Shown: positions 17,337 through 26,237, counted from the stretch's first letter. The stretch is 64,000 bases of DNA from CAVZBW01 sp963778465 (GCA_963778465.1 CAVZUK010000002.1:1302001-1366000); one strand, 5' to 3'. The notes: generated from the letters alone by a model not told the origin. Numbers and translations: made by a program.

Positions 17337-18212
17337 TCAGCCGAACCAGACGCTGCGCCGGTCCCGCAGCATGTCGAACACGGTCTCCTGGATCCGCCCG
17401 CGGATCTGCTCGGCCTCGTCCATGACCCGGCTCCTCGAGTAGCGCGGCAGGTCGGGTGGGACGTCGAAGGTGACCGGATCGAGCACCCGGAGCTTGAATT
17501 TCGAGGGGAAGTACACGACGAGCCCGAGCGGTCCGAGGGCGAGCATGTTGACGGTGAGGGGGACGTAGGGGACGCCGATGAGCCGGTGCAGCATGGGGAT
17601 CGTGGTGACGACCGGCATGGCCTCCTCGGCGCCGACCACGGCGATCGGGATCACGGGCACCCCGGCCCGCATCGCGATCTCGACGAAGCCGCCCCGCCCG
17701 AATCGCCGCAGCCGGTAGCGATCCGTGTAGCGCTTGGAGGTCCCCCGGACGCCTTCGGGGAACACGAGGGCGAGCTGCCGGCGGTCGTGCAGGAGCCGGT
17801 AGGCGTTGTCGGGCCGGGCCGGGACGCCACCCCCGCGCGACCACAGCGTCCCCACGACGGGGATGGTGCGGAAGAAGAAGTCGGCCAACCCGTAGACGGC
17901 ACGGCCCAGCTCCTTCTCGATGCCGTGCATGATGATGGGCGCGTCGATGGGGATGGCCCCGGCGTGGTTGGCGACGAGGAGCGCGCCACCATCGGCGGGG
18001 ATCTTCTCGAGGCCCTCCCACTCGACCCGAAACCAGCTGGAGTAGGCGGGTTCGAGGAGGCGCCGGGCGATCTCCCGGACATGCTCGGAGCGACCCCACT
18101 CGTCGACGTCGCCCAGTCTGGGGTCGTCGGGTTGTCGGTCGACCTCGACGGGTACGGGTACCAGGTGCGTCCGGACCGCGTCGTGCGACGCGGAGGGCGA
18201 CCGGGTGGTCAT
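17337..18212 (-). CDS. Lysophospholipid acyltransferase (LPLAT/PlsC-like)
   Basis: Probable glycerolipid acyltransferase of 291 aa, peripheral or anchored at the membrane. It shows the catalytic block VANHAGAIPIDAP (about 83-95; H-x6-D rather than the textbook H-x4-D), GLADFFFRTIPVVG, the acceptor-phosphate block FPEGVRGTSKRY (about 146-157) and VPVIPIAVVGAEEAMP. Spacing differs from PlsC proper but fits the LPLAT subfamily paired with epimerases in Actinobacteria. ATG at 18212 lies 6 nt after a TAGCAT box. It is the first gene of a two-gene unit with the epimerase. Substrate unknown. Confidence 0.8.
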   Translation of the reverse strand: MTTRSPSASHDAVRTHLVPVPVEVDRQPDDPRLGDVDEWGRSEHVREIARRLLEPAYSSWFRVEWEGLEKIPADGGALLVANHAGAIPIDAPIIMHGIEKELGRAVYGLADFFFRTIPVVGTLWSRGGGVPARPDNAYRLLHDRRQLALVFPEGVRGTSKRYTDRYRLRRFGRGGFVEIAMRAGVPVIPIAVVGAEEAMPVVTTIPMLHRLIGVPYVPLTVNMLALGPLGLVVYFPSKFKLRVLDPVTFDVPPDLPRYSRSRVMDEAEQIRGRIQETVFDMLRDRRSVWFG

Positions 18213-18218
18213 CGCTCA

Positions 18219-18224
18219 ATGCTA
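18219..18224 (-). promoter_or_regulatory. Candidate -10 element (TAGCAT) for the acyltransferase-epimerase unit
   Basis: On the minus strand TAGCAT ends 6 nt before the ATG at 18212, giving a leaderless or near-leaderless start. It lies in the gap between this unit and the upstream GT2 gene on the same strand. Confidence 0.45.
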
Positions 18225-18273
18225 ACCGGGTACCCGCTTCTCCCGGCGGGGTGGCCCGATCCGGGCATCGGGC

Positions 18274-19365
18274 TCAGTCCGTGGCGATGCCCAGGGGGGC
18301 GAGCTTCTCGAGAGCGCTCGCCGTCATCGTCGTCGGCTGCACGCTCGCTTCGGGCCAGCGATCCGACAGGAGCTTGCGCACCTCGTCGCAGGAGCTCGCC
18401 CCCTGGAGCGCCATGAGGACCATCACGTCGCCGCTGCGGCGTCGCAGGACCGGGACCTCGGGCCCGAGCACCTCCCTCACGGCGGCGACGGTCGGGCCCT
18501 CTCCGCAGAGCACCAGTGCCGGGACCGGCGGCGGTCGGCGGATGCCGAGGCGGACCTTGGCGACGTCGGCGAGCATCCGGACCGGGTCACGGAGGGGGTG
18601 TATCCGGCTTCCCTCGATCCGCATCCAGCGCACCGGCACCTCGGCGATCCGGAGGCCCAGCCGGCGTGCGGCATGGAGCACCTCGACGTCGAAGGCAAAG
18701 CCGTCGATGACCGAGGAGTGGAACAGCAGGCGTGCGGCCGGTGTCCGGAAGGCCTTGAAGCCGCACTGGGTATCGGTGAGGTCGGCCTTGGTGACCATGT
18801 TCACCATGCGGTTGAAGCCGCGTCCGCCAAGGCTGCGCAGGAGGTTGGAGGAGTCCACGCTCGAGCCCGGGAGCTCCCGGCAACCGATGGCGACGTCCGC
18901 CTGGTCGAGGGCGCGGTACAGGTCCGGGAGCTGGGTGGGGAGGATGGCCATGTCCGCGTCGGTGAACGCAACGCGGGCCCCCCTGGCCTCGGCGATCCCG
19001 ACCCGGACCGAGGCGCCCTTGCCCGCGTGGCGCGCCAGGCGCAGGACCCGCAGGTGCGGCGTGTCCGCGAGCAACCGCCGCGCCAGGGACGCGGTGTCGT
19101 CTGCGCTGCCGTCGTCCACGAAGACGATCTCCGTCGTCTCCAGGTCGATCGCCCCCGCCGCTACCGCATCGGACAGGCGGGAGAGTCCCTCTCGGAGGCG
19201 TGGGGCCTCGTTGAAGGCGGGTACGACGAGCGATCGCTCCACGGACGCCGGTCGTCCGGGGGAAGACGGGTCCGCGGAGGTGGAGGTCGAGGTGGAGAAG
19301 GTCTCGAAGTACTCGGGGCAGGGTGCAGGGATGGAGGCGGTCGCGGCTTCGGGTTCGGGGTTCAT
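18274..19365 (-). CDS. Polyprenyl-phosphate glycosyltransferase (GT2, DPM1/ALG5-like)
   Basis: Enzyme of 363 aa predicted to charge a polyprenyl phosphate with a sugar at the inner membrane face. After a Ser/Thr-rich N-terminus of 45 residues, the GT2 core reads RSLVVPAFNEAPRLREGL, IVFVDDGSADDTASLA (about 83-98), LARHAGKGASVRVGI, VAFTDADMAILP (DxD), TDTQCGFKAFR and EVPVRWMRIEGSRI, all typical of the dolichyl-phosphate sugar synthase group. No transmembrane domain follows. The C-terminal 90 residues look like a separate small domain. I chose ATG at 19365 because the open frame further upstream is antisense to the esterase. It may feed the GT-C protein at 13561-16149. Confidence 0.83.
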   Translation of the reverse strand: MNPEPEAATASIPAPCPEYFETFSTSTSTSADPSSPGRPASVERSLVVPAFNEAPRLREGLSRLSDAVAAGAIDLETTEIVFVDDGSADDTASLARRLLADTPHLRVLRLARHAGKGASVRVGIAEARGARVAFTDADMAILPTQLPDLYRALDQADVAIGCRELPGSSVDSSNLLRSLGGRGFNRMVNMVTKADLTDTQCGFKAFRTPAARLLFHSSVIDGFAFDVEVLHAARRLGLRIAEVPVRWMRIEGSRIHPLRDPVRMLADVAKVRLGIRRPPPVPALVLCGEGPTVAAVREVLGPEVPVLRRRSGDVMVLMALQGASSCDEVRKLLSDRWPEASVQPTTMTASALEKLAPLGIATD

Positions 19366-19458
19366 TTGGGCGACGGCCCGAGGGTAGCTCGCGGCGGCCA
19401 GCGCCGGGATTCGCCGATTGGTTGGCGACCCTCTGCCCGGTGCGGCAGGCTCGGGTGC

Positions 19459-21114
19459 GTGAAGGGGGAAGTCGAGATCACGAGCGGCCGTGTGTCCGGG
19501 CGCCACAAGGACGGGACCTGGGTGTTCGCCGGCATCCCCTATGGGGGTCCGACGAGCGGCGCCATGCGCTGGCGGCCGGCGCGGCCGCCACGGCCCTGGC
19601 CGGGGACGTTCGAGGCCACGTCGCCGGGACCCGTGGCCCCGCAGTCCCGACCCCTTCCCGGCATGGCCCTGCCCGGCGAGCCGACCGAGCAGGACGAGGA
19701 CTGCCTCACGCTCAACGTGTGGACCCCGGGCCTCGACAGCGGTCGGCGCCCGGTGATGGTGTGGCTGCACGGTGGCGGCTTCACGTCGGGGACGGGCTAC
19801 GGCCTCCTTTACTTCGGTGATCACCTCGCCCGGGCGGGCGACGTCGTGGTGGTCACGCTGAACTACCGGCTCGGAGCGCTCGGCTTCCTGGCGCACCCTG
19901 CGCTGGCCGATCCCGAGACCGGCCGCGTCGGCAACGCGGGCCTGACGGACCAGGTCCTGGCACTGTCGTGGGTGCGGGACAACATCGAGGCCTTCGGGGG
20001 GGACCCTTCGCAGGTGACGGTCTTCGGTGAGTCCGCCGGAGCGATGAGCGTGAGCGCCCTGATGACCTCGCCGGCGGCCAGAGGCCTGTTCCGGCGTGCC
20101 ATCGTCCAGAGTGGGCCGCCCTACACACACTCGCTCGAGAGGGCCGAGGAGGGGGTGGAGGACCTGGCGCGCCGTCTCGGGATGAGCGGGGTCTCGCGCG
20201 CGACGTTCGAGGCGGTGCCCGCCGACCAGCTGGTCCGGGTGCAACGCGAGATGCAGGCCGAGGATCCCCGGCCCGGAGAGCTTCCGCTCCCCTTCCTTCC
20301 GACCGTCGAGGGGAGCTTTCTTCCCGAGGAACCGAGGCGGGCCGTGGAGTCGGGCCTGGCGCGTGACTTCGAGCTCGTGATCGGCTCCAACCGTGACGAG
20401 ATGGCCTTCTTCGGGTTGAGCAACCCCCACTTCTTCCAGTTCGACGAGCCCGGACTCCTCGGTTGGCTGCGCCGGGCCGCACCGCAGGTCGACGCCGAGG
20501 CTGCCATCTCCCTCTACCGGGAGACGAGGGCGGCGAGGGGCGAGCCCCACAGCCCGTGGCACCTCTGGGTGGCCCTGGGCACCGATCTGGTGTTCCGCTG
20601 GCCCTCGGTCCGTTTCGCCAACGGGCAGCGGGCGCACCGCGACGACACCTTCGCGTACCTCTTCACCTGGCCGACGCCGGCCTTTGGCGGGGTGCTCGGC
20701 GCCTGCCACGCCGTCGAGATTCCCTTCGTGTTCGGCTGCCACGCCCACAGGGCGGTCGAGCGGTTCGTCGGGGGACTGCTCCCCGGCGCCGACACGCTCT
20801 CAGAGGCCATGCAGGGTGCGTGGCTCTCCTACGCGAGATCCGGCGGCCCGGGCATCGTCGCGGGCAGTGCGTGGTCCCGCTGGGACCCGGCGACCCGCCC
20901 GACGATGGTCTTCGGGGACGAAAGGGCGGTCGAGAACGCGGGCCAAGTGGTCCCGGACCCCTTCGCCGAGGAGCTTCGGATCTGGTCGGAGCTGCTCGCC
21001 GGCGGATCCGAGGACTCCGACAGCACCCGCCTCTCGGTGCCCGCCGGACCCGCGGAGGGCGGACCGTTCAAACGCGGGCACGATGGGGGTCCACCATCTC
21101 TCCGGGGGACGTAG
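19459..21114 (+). CDS. Type B carboxylesterase
   Basis: Alpha/beta-hydrolase of the carboxylesterase/para-nitrobenzyl esterase family, 551 aa. It has the N-terminal FAGIPYG, EDCLTLNVWTPG, the oxyanion-hole motif WLHGGGFTSGTG (about 99-110), the nucleophile elbow VFGESAGAMS (Ser about 192), acid-residue region GSNRDEMAFF and His region GACHAVEIPFVFG. No signal peptide, so probably cytosolic. Start is GTG at 19459, divergent from the GT2 gene. Its stop codon (21112-21114) lies inside the adjacent tRNA gene, a 10-nt overlap. The last 35 residues look unconserved. Natural substrate unknown. Confidence 0.9.
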   Translation: MKGEVEITSGRVSGRHKDGTWVFAGIPYGGPTSGAMRWRPARPPRPWPGTFEATSPGPVAPQSRPLPGMALPGEPTEQDEDCLTLNVWTPGLDSGRRPVMVWLHGGGFTSGTGYGLLYFGDHLARAGDVVVVTLNYRLGALGFLAHPALADPETGRVGNAGLTDQVLALSWVRDNIEAFGGDPSQVTVFGESAGAMSVSALMTSPAARGLFRRAIVQSGPPYTHSLERAEEGVEDLARRLGMSGVSRATFEAVPADQLVRVQREMQAEDPRPGELPLPFLPTVEGSFLPEEPRRAVESGLARDFELVIGSNRDEMAFFGLSNPHFFQFDEPGLLGWLRRAAPQVDAEAAISLYRETRAARGEPHSPWHLWVALGTDLVFRWPSVRFANGQRAHRDDTFAYLFTWPTPAFGGVLGACHAVEIPFVFGCHAHRAVERFVGGLLPGADTLSEAMQGAWLSYARSGGPGIVAGSAWSRWDPATRPTMVFGDERAVENAGQVVPDPFAEELRIWSELLAGGSEDSDSTRLSVPAGPAEGGPFKRGHDGGPPSLRGT

Positions 21115-21178
21115 CCCAATCGGCAGAGGCAAGGCGCTTAAACCGCCCCCAGTGAGGGTTCGAGTCCCTCCGTCCCCA
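21105..21178 (+). tRNA. tRNA with anticodon UAA (Leu), class I fold
   Basis: A complete cloverleaf of 74 nt. The acceptor stem GGGGACG pairs perfectly with CGTCCCC (21105-21111 / 21171-21177). The D arm is GCC/GGC, the anticodon stem is 21132-21136 with 21144-21148 (outermost A-C mismatch), and the loop CTTAAAC puts UAA at 21139-21141. The T arm is GAGGG-TTCGAGT-CCCTC. Discriminator is A, and CCA is not fully encoded (CCG follows). UAA should mean leucine, but the variable region is only 5 nt (CCAGT), whereas bacterial tRNA-Leu normally has a long class II arm. The charging identity is therefore uncertain. The 5' end overlaps the esterase stop. Confidence 0.8.
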
Positions 21179-21184
21179 CCGTGT

Positions 21185-21209
21185 TCTGTCTCGGAGTTTC
21201 TGGGACAGA
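21185..21209 (+). terminator. Hairpin downstream of the tRNA (possible terminator or processing signal)
   Basis: TCTGTCTC at 21185-21192 pairs with GGGACAGA at 21202-21209 (8 bp, one G-U) around a 9-nt loop, 7 nt after the tRNA discriminator. There is no U-tract, so it would be a weak terminator at best. Confidence 0.35.
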
Positions 21210-21352
21210 CGAACCTCGCAACGTGATCCTCGACCTTGCCGGGTGGCCGACGGGTGGATCGAGGGTCAGATGGAGCCCGTTGCGCTCCGGCCGTCGAACC
21301 GAACGGCGTGCCAGGATGACGGTGACGACGCACCCCACCCCGAGGAAGCATC

Positions 21353-22195
21353 GTGGCGCCGAACGAGAAGCAGTTTGCAGCGTGGAACGGGGGCGAGTCG
21401 GTGCACTACGTCGACCACGCCGACCGCTACGACCGCCAACTCGCGCCGTTCACCGAGGCGCTGCTCGAACAGGTCCGGCTGACGCCACGTCGTTCCTTGC
21501 TCGACGTGGGCTGCGGGTGCGGCGCCCTCACCCTCGCCGCGGCGCGCATCGCCGGCTCGGCGGTCGGCGTCGACATCTCGGCGCCGCTGATGGAGGTCGC
21601 ATCCGGGCGGGCCTCGAGGGCGCGGATCGACAACGTCGATTTCGTCGTCGCCGACGCCCAGACCCACGCCTTCGCTCCGGGCGCGTTCGACCTTGTGGTC
21701 AGCCAGTTCGGGCTCATGTTCTTCGATGATCCGGTGGGGGCATTCTCGAACCTGCGACGCTCGCTCGCTCCCGACGGCCGGCTTGCGTTCGTCAGCTGGC
21801 AGGGCCTCCCCGCGAACGAATGGCTCACGGTCATCGCCAGCGAGGTGGCGAACCGTGTCGAGATCCCCGAGTTCGGCGGCCTTTCAAGGGGGCCGGGGAT
21901 GTTCGCGCTCATGGACCAGGACGAGACGAAAGCGCTCCTCGAAGCGTCGGGGTTCTCCGAGGTGGCGTTCGAGCCTCTCGCGCCGACCATCCTCATCGGC
22001 GGGGGCGGCACGGTCGACCAGTCGATGGACTTCCTGCTCGGCATGGGGATGGTCAGAGGTCTGGTCGGCCTGGCGGGGACGGACGCTCAGGACCGAGTGG
22101 TCGAGGCTGTCCGCTCGTCCCTCACCGAGCGCTACGAGCCCGGTGTCGGTGTGCGGTTCGGGGCAGCCGCATGGATGGTCACCGCGCTCACCTAG
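21353..22195 (+). CDS. Class I SAM-dependent methyltransferase
   Basis: Protein of 280 aa with the UbiE/Methyltransf_11 core: motif I LLDVGCGCGALTLAA (about 49-63), VGVDISAPLMEVA (motif II region), the VDFVVADAQTHAF adenine-binding acidic loop and FDLVVSQFGLMFFDDP. The C-terminal 110 residues would form the acceptor-binding part. Start is GTG at 21353 with GAGGAAG about 5 nt upstream. It stands alone between the tRNA and a convergent gene. Small-molecule acceptor unknown. Confidence 0.85.
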   Translation: MAPNEKQFAAWNGGESVHYVDHADRYDRQLAPFTEALLEQVRLTPRRSLLDVGCGCGALTLAAARIAGSAVGVDISAPLMEVASGRASRARIDNVDFVVADAQTHAFAPGAFDLVVSQFGLMFFDDPVGAFSNLRRSLAPDGRLAFVSWQGLPANEWLTVIASEVANRVEIPEFGGLSRGPGMFALMDQDETKALLEASGFSEVAFEPLAPTILIGGGGTVDQSMDFLLGMGMVRGLVGLAGTDAQDRVVEAVRSSLTERYEPGVGVRFGAAAWMVTALT

Positions 22196-22220
22196 CGGTT
22201 CGGACGCTCGAGCGCCAGGA

Positions 22221-22793
22221 TCAGGCCGACACGATCGTCGCGGCGAGCGCCATGCGATGGTCCTTGGACCAGGGTGGTCCGAGCGCGGCCCGAGGGCCGT
22301 AGAGCACCTCGTCCGCCCGCTCACCGAGGACGCGGATCGCCCGGTCCTCGACGTCCTTGGCGTCGTAGGCGGACACCGCCCACCCGCGAGCGCGTGCCTG
22401 GTCGGCCAGCACCTGGCAGTACATGACGGAGTCGGCGCGACTCTCGTAGGGCACGCGGCGTTGGATCGCGACGTCCGGGGGGAAGTCGGCAGGCCAGGCG
22501 CGCACCGACATCGACACGATCGGCTCGGGCAACCCGGCCGAGAGCTCGTCGAGTGCCGCCGACGTCGCCCGCGCCACCGACACCCGCACTTCCGCCGCCA
22601 AGCGCGCCAGCGCGTCGTCGTCGAGAGGCTCGGTCGTCCGATGGAGGAGATGTGCCCCGCCCTCGTGGTGGATCGGCGCCACGGGCAGGCCCGGCTCGAT
22701 CAGCTCGATCCTCCGACGGTCCACGACGTCGTGGGACGCCGACGCGGTGACGGCCACGGCCCAGCCGTAGTGGTGGGCGATGCCAAGGCGCAT
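22221..22793 (-). CDS. Conserved hypothetical protein
   Basis: Protein of 190 aa starting MRLGIAHHYGWAVAVTAS. I do not recognise a catalytic motif. It has a conserved-looking HH pair near the N-terminus, an acidic DVVDRRRIELIEPGLP segment and long amphipathic helices (about 65-100). Similar short proteins occur in actinobacteria, where they are annotated only as hypothetical, to my memory. It converges with the methyltransferase and diverges from the hydrolase gene. ATG at 22793 is chosen; codon use is like that of neighbours. Confidence 0.6.
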   Translation of the reverse strand: MRLGIAHHYGWAVAVTASASHDVVDRRRIELIEPGLPVAPIHHEGGAHLLHRTTEPLDDDALARLAAEVRVSVARATSAALDELSAGLPEPIVSMSVRAWPADFPPDVAIQRRVPYESRADSVMYCQVLADQARARGWAVSAYDAKDVEDRAIRVLGERADEVLYGPRAALGPPWSKDHRMALAATIVSA

Positions 22794-22873
22794 GGCTCCG
22801 ATTCTGCCCGGCGCGCGAGCCGATCGGCGGTCCTCAACTTGATCCGGGCTCTCCACGCAGCTATTCAGACAGC

Positions 22874-23638
22874 GTGATCGAGGTCCAGACGCCCGGGGGC
22901 ATCGTCGCCACCGTCACCGGATCCGCCGACGGGGCGCCGGCGGTGGTCCTCGTGCACGGTGCTGCGGACCGTTCGGCCAGCTTCGGGGCGGTTCGGGGAA
23001 ATCTGGCGGACGTCTGCGTGACCACCTACGACCGGCGCGGCTACGGCGCCTCGGTCGATCTGGAACCCGCGGCATCCCTTGCCGACCACGCCCGGGACCT
23101 GGTCGAGGTGATCGGTGACCGCCCCTCGGTCGTCGTGGCGCACAGCTTCGGGTCCCACGTGGCCGTGCTGGCGGCCATCGCGAGTCCGGAGGCGGTGCGG
23201 GCGCTGGGTCTCTGGGAGCCCCCCGTGCCGTGGATGGACTTCTGGCCGCCCGAGCCGCGGCGCTCGCTCGAGGCCATCGCGAGCGGCGAGGACCCGGGAA
23301 AGATCGCCGAGCGGATCTACGTGGCCGTGAGCGGTCGGGATGCGTGGAACCGGCTCTCGGACGAGGCACGCGAGGAGCGCCGGCGGGAGGGCGTCGCGTT
23401 CTGCGCCGACCTGGCGACCGAGCTCGACGCCCCCTACGACTGGGCGGACCTGGACGTGCCGTGCGTGATCGGGCACGGCTCCCGGAGCTGGCCGTACAGC
23501 CAGGAGGCCTCGCACCACATCGCCGTCCTGATCGGCCAACCCGAGTTCGTGATCGAGGACGCCCCTCACGTCGCGCACGTCTCGAACCCCGAGGGTTTTG
23601 CCGCCTTCGTGCGCGCCGCGGTGGCCCGCACGTCCTAG
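22874..23638 (+). CDS. Alpha/beta-hydrolase fold protein
   Basis: Predicted serine hydrolase of 254 aa. It shows the HGxx oxyanion motif VVLVHGAADRSASF (about 24-37), DRRGYGAS, nucleophile elbow VVAHSFGSHVA (Ser about 92) and a C-terminal His in EDAPHVAHVSNPEGF (about 222-236). The acid residue is less clear because the usual late-strand Asp region reads CVIGHGSRSWP. GTG start at 22874. It is divergent from the hypothetical gene at 22793. Substrate unknown. Confidence 0.82.
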   Translation: MIEVQTPGGIVATVTGSADGAPAVVLVHGAADRSASFGAVRGNLADVCVTTYDRRGYGASVDLEPAASLADHARDLVEVIGDRPSVVVAHSFGSHVAVLAAIASPEAVRALGLWEPPVPWMDFWPPEPRRSLEAIASGEDPGKIAERIYVAVSGRDAWNRLSDEAREERRREGVAFCADLATELDAPYDWADLDVPCVIGHGSRSWPYSQEASHHIAVLIGQPEFVIEDAPHVAHVSNPEGFAAFVRAAVARTS

Positions 23639-23761
23639 ATCACCCGCCGACCGCGCCGCACGATCGCCGCGGGTTGCTCGACCAAGGTGATCCGTCGGAG
23701 CGGCGTCGGACGAACTTGATGGGGAGGCCCGAGTTGGGGCCCGGAGCGAGGGGGATCAGGG

Positions 23762-24400
23762 ATGGACTACGACCGTATGCGGCTCGAGGAGATGGCTGCG
23801 ATCAGCGAATTCCTGCACGGGCTGAGCACCGACCAGTGGAACCACCAAAGCCTCTGCGAGGGCTGGCGCGTCCGCGACGTCGTCAGCCACATGTGCATCG
23901 GCTACACCACGCCGTTCCCCACGATGGTGGGCAAGGTCGCACGCCACGGCTTCAACGTGCCCAAGGCCTCCCTCGAGGAATCGATCGGGTTCGGCTCCAG
24001 CCACACGCCGGAGGAGATCCTCGCCGTCTTCGATTCGATCCACGAGCACAACACCCGGAAGGGCATCACGAAGATGATCAAGCCGCAGGAGGGGCTGGTC
24101 GACCACCTGATCCACCACCAGGACATTCGGCGACCTCTCGGTCAGCCTCGGGTCATGCCGGAGGACAGGTTGGTCGCGGCGCTCGGCGTCGTGCCCGAGC
24201 TCGGCGGCTTCGTGGCGTCCAAGAAGCGCGTGGCGGGCCTGCACCTGGTGGCCACGGATGTCGACTGGGCGTGCGGCGAAGGACCAGAGGTCGACGGGAC
24301 CGGTGAGGCGATCCTCCTCGTCGCGAGCGGCCGCGCGGTGGCGCTCCCCGAGCTCGGAGGAGAGGGCGTGGACACCCTACGACAGCGGCTCGCAGCCTGA
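23762..24400 (+). CDS. Maleylpyruvate isomerase-like mycothiol-dependent enzyme (TIGR03083 type)
   Basis: DinB-fold protein of 212 aa. The N-terminal helix bundle has the family pattern LHGLSTDQWNHQSLCEGWRVRDVVSHM, with His in VVSHMCIG (about 40-47), and a second metal-type cluster LVDHLIHHQDIRRPLG (about 113-128). Together these give the three-His site typical of the mycothiol-dependent DinB superfamily. The C-terminal part (LHLVATDVDWACGEGP) matches the MDMPI C-terminal domain. This supports a mycothiol-using actinobacterium. The exact reaction (isomerase or S-transferase) is not deducible. It appears monocistronic, 124 bp after the hydrolase. Confidence 0.8.
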   Translation: MDYDRMRLEEMAAISEFLHGLSTDQWNHQSLCEGWRVRDVVSHMCIGYTTPFPTMVGKVARHGFNVPKASLEESIGFGSSHTPEEILAVFDSIHEHNTRKGITKMIKPQEGLVDHLIHHQDIRRPLGQPRVMPEDRLVAALGVVPELGGFVASKKRVAGLHLVATDVDWACGEGPEVDGTGEAILLVASGRAVALPELGGEGVDTLRQRLAA

Positions 24401-24497
24401 GCTCCCGGGCCCGCGGGCTCTCGTGGGGCCGGGTTCGTCCGACCGGACCCACCGCCGTCCCTGTTGACAGGAGCGGGGGCACTGAGGAACATACGCC

Positions 24498-25508
24498 GTG
24501 CCCGAGGTACCCGGCGAGCGCGCCCCCGCCGCCCCTCTCTCGTCGCACCGAGAGGGCGCCGTCCTCGTCGTCGGGCCGGAGCGCTCAGGGACCTCGTGGA
24601 TCGCAAGGGCCCTCAGCCGCGGCACGGGCAGCCGGTACCTCCACGAGCCCGACAGCCCGGGTGTGAACCCCCTGGCGCGTCACGAGCCGACCCTGTCCCG
24701 CTACCCCGTCCTGGAGCCGGGCGAGAACGGCTCCGACCTGGCGGAGTACGTCGCGCTCTGGGATGCCGCGTTCTCGGGGGACTGGCCCATCCGTCCGGTC
24801 CCCGAGGCGGTCGTGGACGCCTTCTCCCGGCTCCCACCGGCCGTCGAGCGGCCCGCCACGAGGACAGCGCGAACCCTGCTCCAGGCGTCGCGCCGGGTCA
24901 AGCTCCGCCTGCGGCCCACCCGGCCGCCGGGTGGCGGTCACGACCGTCCTGTCCTGGTGAAGACCGTGTACGCGCTCTTCGCGCTGGACTGGCTGGTCGA
25001 GCGGTACCGGCCGCGGCGGGTCGTCGCCGTCCGGAGAGACCCGCTCGCCGTCGGCGCCAGCCTCTACCGGTTGGGCACCGGACCGGATCGCTTCGACAAG
25101 CTCCGTCGCGCCTACGAGCATCCCGTCAACCGCCGCCGCTTCGTCGATCCCCTCGGGCTGCCGCCCCTGCCCGCTCGGCTGGACGTGCCGGAGTCCTGCG
25201 CGTGGTGGGCGGCGTTCACGTCGGCGGTCATGAGTGAGACGGCGTCGCAGCATCCCGACTGGATCACGCTCGGCCACGACGACGTCGTCCGGGATCCGGC
25301 TGCGAATCTCGCCGGGGTGGTTCGAGAGCTCGGAGGGGCCCGGCTGCCCGATCTCGAGCGCTACCTCGCACGCTCCCGCAGGCCGGGGAAGGGGTATTCC
25401 ACGCGGCGCTCCGGCGCGGATCGGGCGGACGGGTGGCGAGCCTCCCTCAGCCCCGACGAGCAACGCCGGATGCGGCGTGTGATCGAACGCTTCGGCGGGA
25501 GCGACTGA
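24498..25508 (+). CDS. PAPS-dependent sulfotransferase-like protein
   Basis: Protein of 336 aa. The N-terminal VLVVGPERSGTSWIARALS (about 22-40) is the 5'-phosphosulfate loop of sulfotransferases, and VVAVRRDPLAVGASLYRLG (about 174-192) is the 3'-phosphate-binding Arg/Ser motif. In between lie a basic stretch and acceptor-site segments; the C-terminus contains LGHDDVVRDPAANLAGVV and a GKGYSTRRSG loop near the end. GTG start at 24498. No membrane helix. Acceptor unknown; a surface glycan or lipid is plausible given the neighbouring envelope genes, but that is inference. Confidence 0.78.
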   Translation: MPEVPGERAPAAPLSSHREGAVLVVGPERSGTSWIARALSRGTGSRYLHEPDSPGVNPLARHEPTLSRYPVLEPGENGSDLAEYVALWDAAFSGDWPIRPVPEAVVDAFSRLPPAVERPATRTARTLLQASRRVKLRLRPTRPPGGGHDRPVLVKTVYALFALDWLVERYRPRRVVAVRRDPLAVGASLYRLGTGPDRFDKLRRAYEHPVNRRRFVDPLGLPPLPARLDVPESCAWWAAFTSAVMSETASQHPDWITLGHDDVVRDPAANLAGVVRELGGARLPDLERYLARSRRPGKGYSTRRSGADRADGWRASLSPDEQRRMRRVIERFGGSD

Positions 25509-25517
25509 GCGCCGACC

Positions 25518-26237
25518 TCAGCCGGGCACGCGGCCCCACAGGCGGGCCGACGCGGCGCGCCGGCCGCCCTGGAGGAGCCAGATCTCGAGCTCGTCGTCCC
25601 GTGAGCGCCGCCCCAGCTCGAGCCCGCCGGTGGGGAGTATCGGATGGTGGTATTCCATCTCCGCGCCTGCGGGAGGTCGTCCGCCCACGACGGCGAGCTC
25701 GTCCTCGACGGCCGCCCAGTGGATCGCGTTGTTGACGTGACCGAAGAGGTCGAAGTCGGTGGAGCGCAGGGGCCAGGCCCGGGTCGCCAGGTGGGGGTCG
25801 GGCGGCGCGTGCTCGAGCCGGGTCGACGGTCGCACTGCTCCCGCCGCCGGGCCGTAGATGCGGTCGAATTCCGCACCGAGCCGTGCGGGACGCCCGCTCC
25901 CCGGATCGACGGCGATCCAGAGCGAGACCGCCGAGATCGCGACGTCGCCTCGATCAGAGGCCGACGAGACCTCGGTCGTGCGCTCCGCCCATCGGGGCCC
26001 CACCCCCGAGCAGCGGGTGGCGAGTCGGAGGCGCTCGCCCACCGACGGGAACCGAGCGATCGTCAGCGCCGTGCGGCGGACCAGCCAGGCCACCGCCTCC
26101 CGATATCCGGCGTCGTCGACGTCCTCCTGCGCGACGTCGGAGAGGTGGCGGGTCAGCGCGTCGAGCCGAAGGCGGCCCTCCACCGTCGCGTCGGCCGGCC
26201 GGACCGGGCGATGGGCGACGTACTCCCTCGGGGCCAT
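25518..26237 (-). CDS. Acyl-ACP thioesterase family protein (double hotdog)
   Basis: Protein of 239 aa built of two hotdog repeats. Repeat 1 (about 1-125) holds VRPADATVEGRLRLDALTRHLSDVAQ and RRTALTIARFPSVGERL. Repeat 2 has DFDLFGHVNNAIHWAAVEDEL (about 157-177), the D/N-x-x-x-H-V-N-N signature of FatA/FatB and bacterial acyl-ACP thioesterases. It would release fatty acids from ACP or CoA. It converges with the sulfotransferase (9-nt gap). ATG at 26237. Confidence 0.82.
   Translation of the reverse strand: MAPREYVAHRPVRPADATVEGRLRLDALTRHLSDVAQEDVDDAGYREAVAWLVRRTALTIARFPSVGERLRLATRCSGVGPRWAERTTEVSSASDRGDVAISAVSLWIAVDPGSGRPARLGAEFDRIYGPAAGAVRPSTRLEHAPPDPHLATRAWPLRSTDFDLFGHVNNAIHWAAVEDELAVVGGRPPAGAEMEYHHPILPTGGLELGRRSRDDELEIWLLQGGRRAASARLWGRVPG

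Noticed and set aside
21105..21209. tRNA 3' end as an integration (att) site
   Set aside because: No integrase, phage gene or duplicated tRNA 3' segment is seen nearby.
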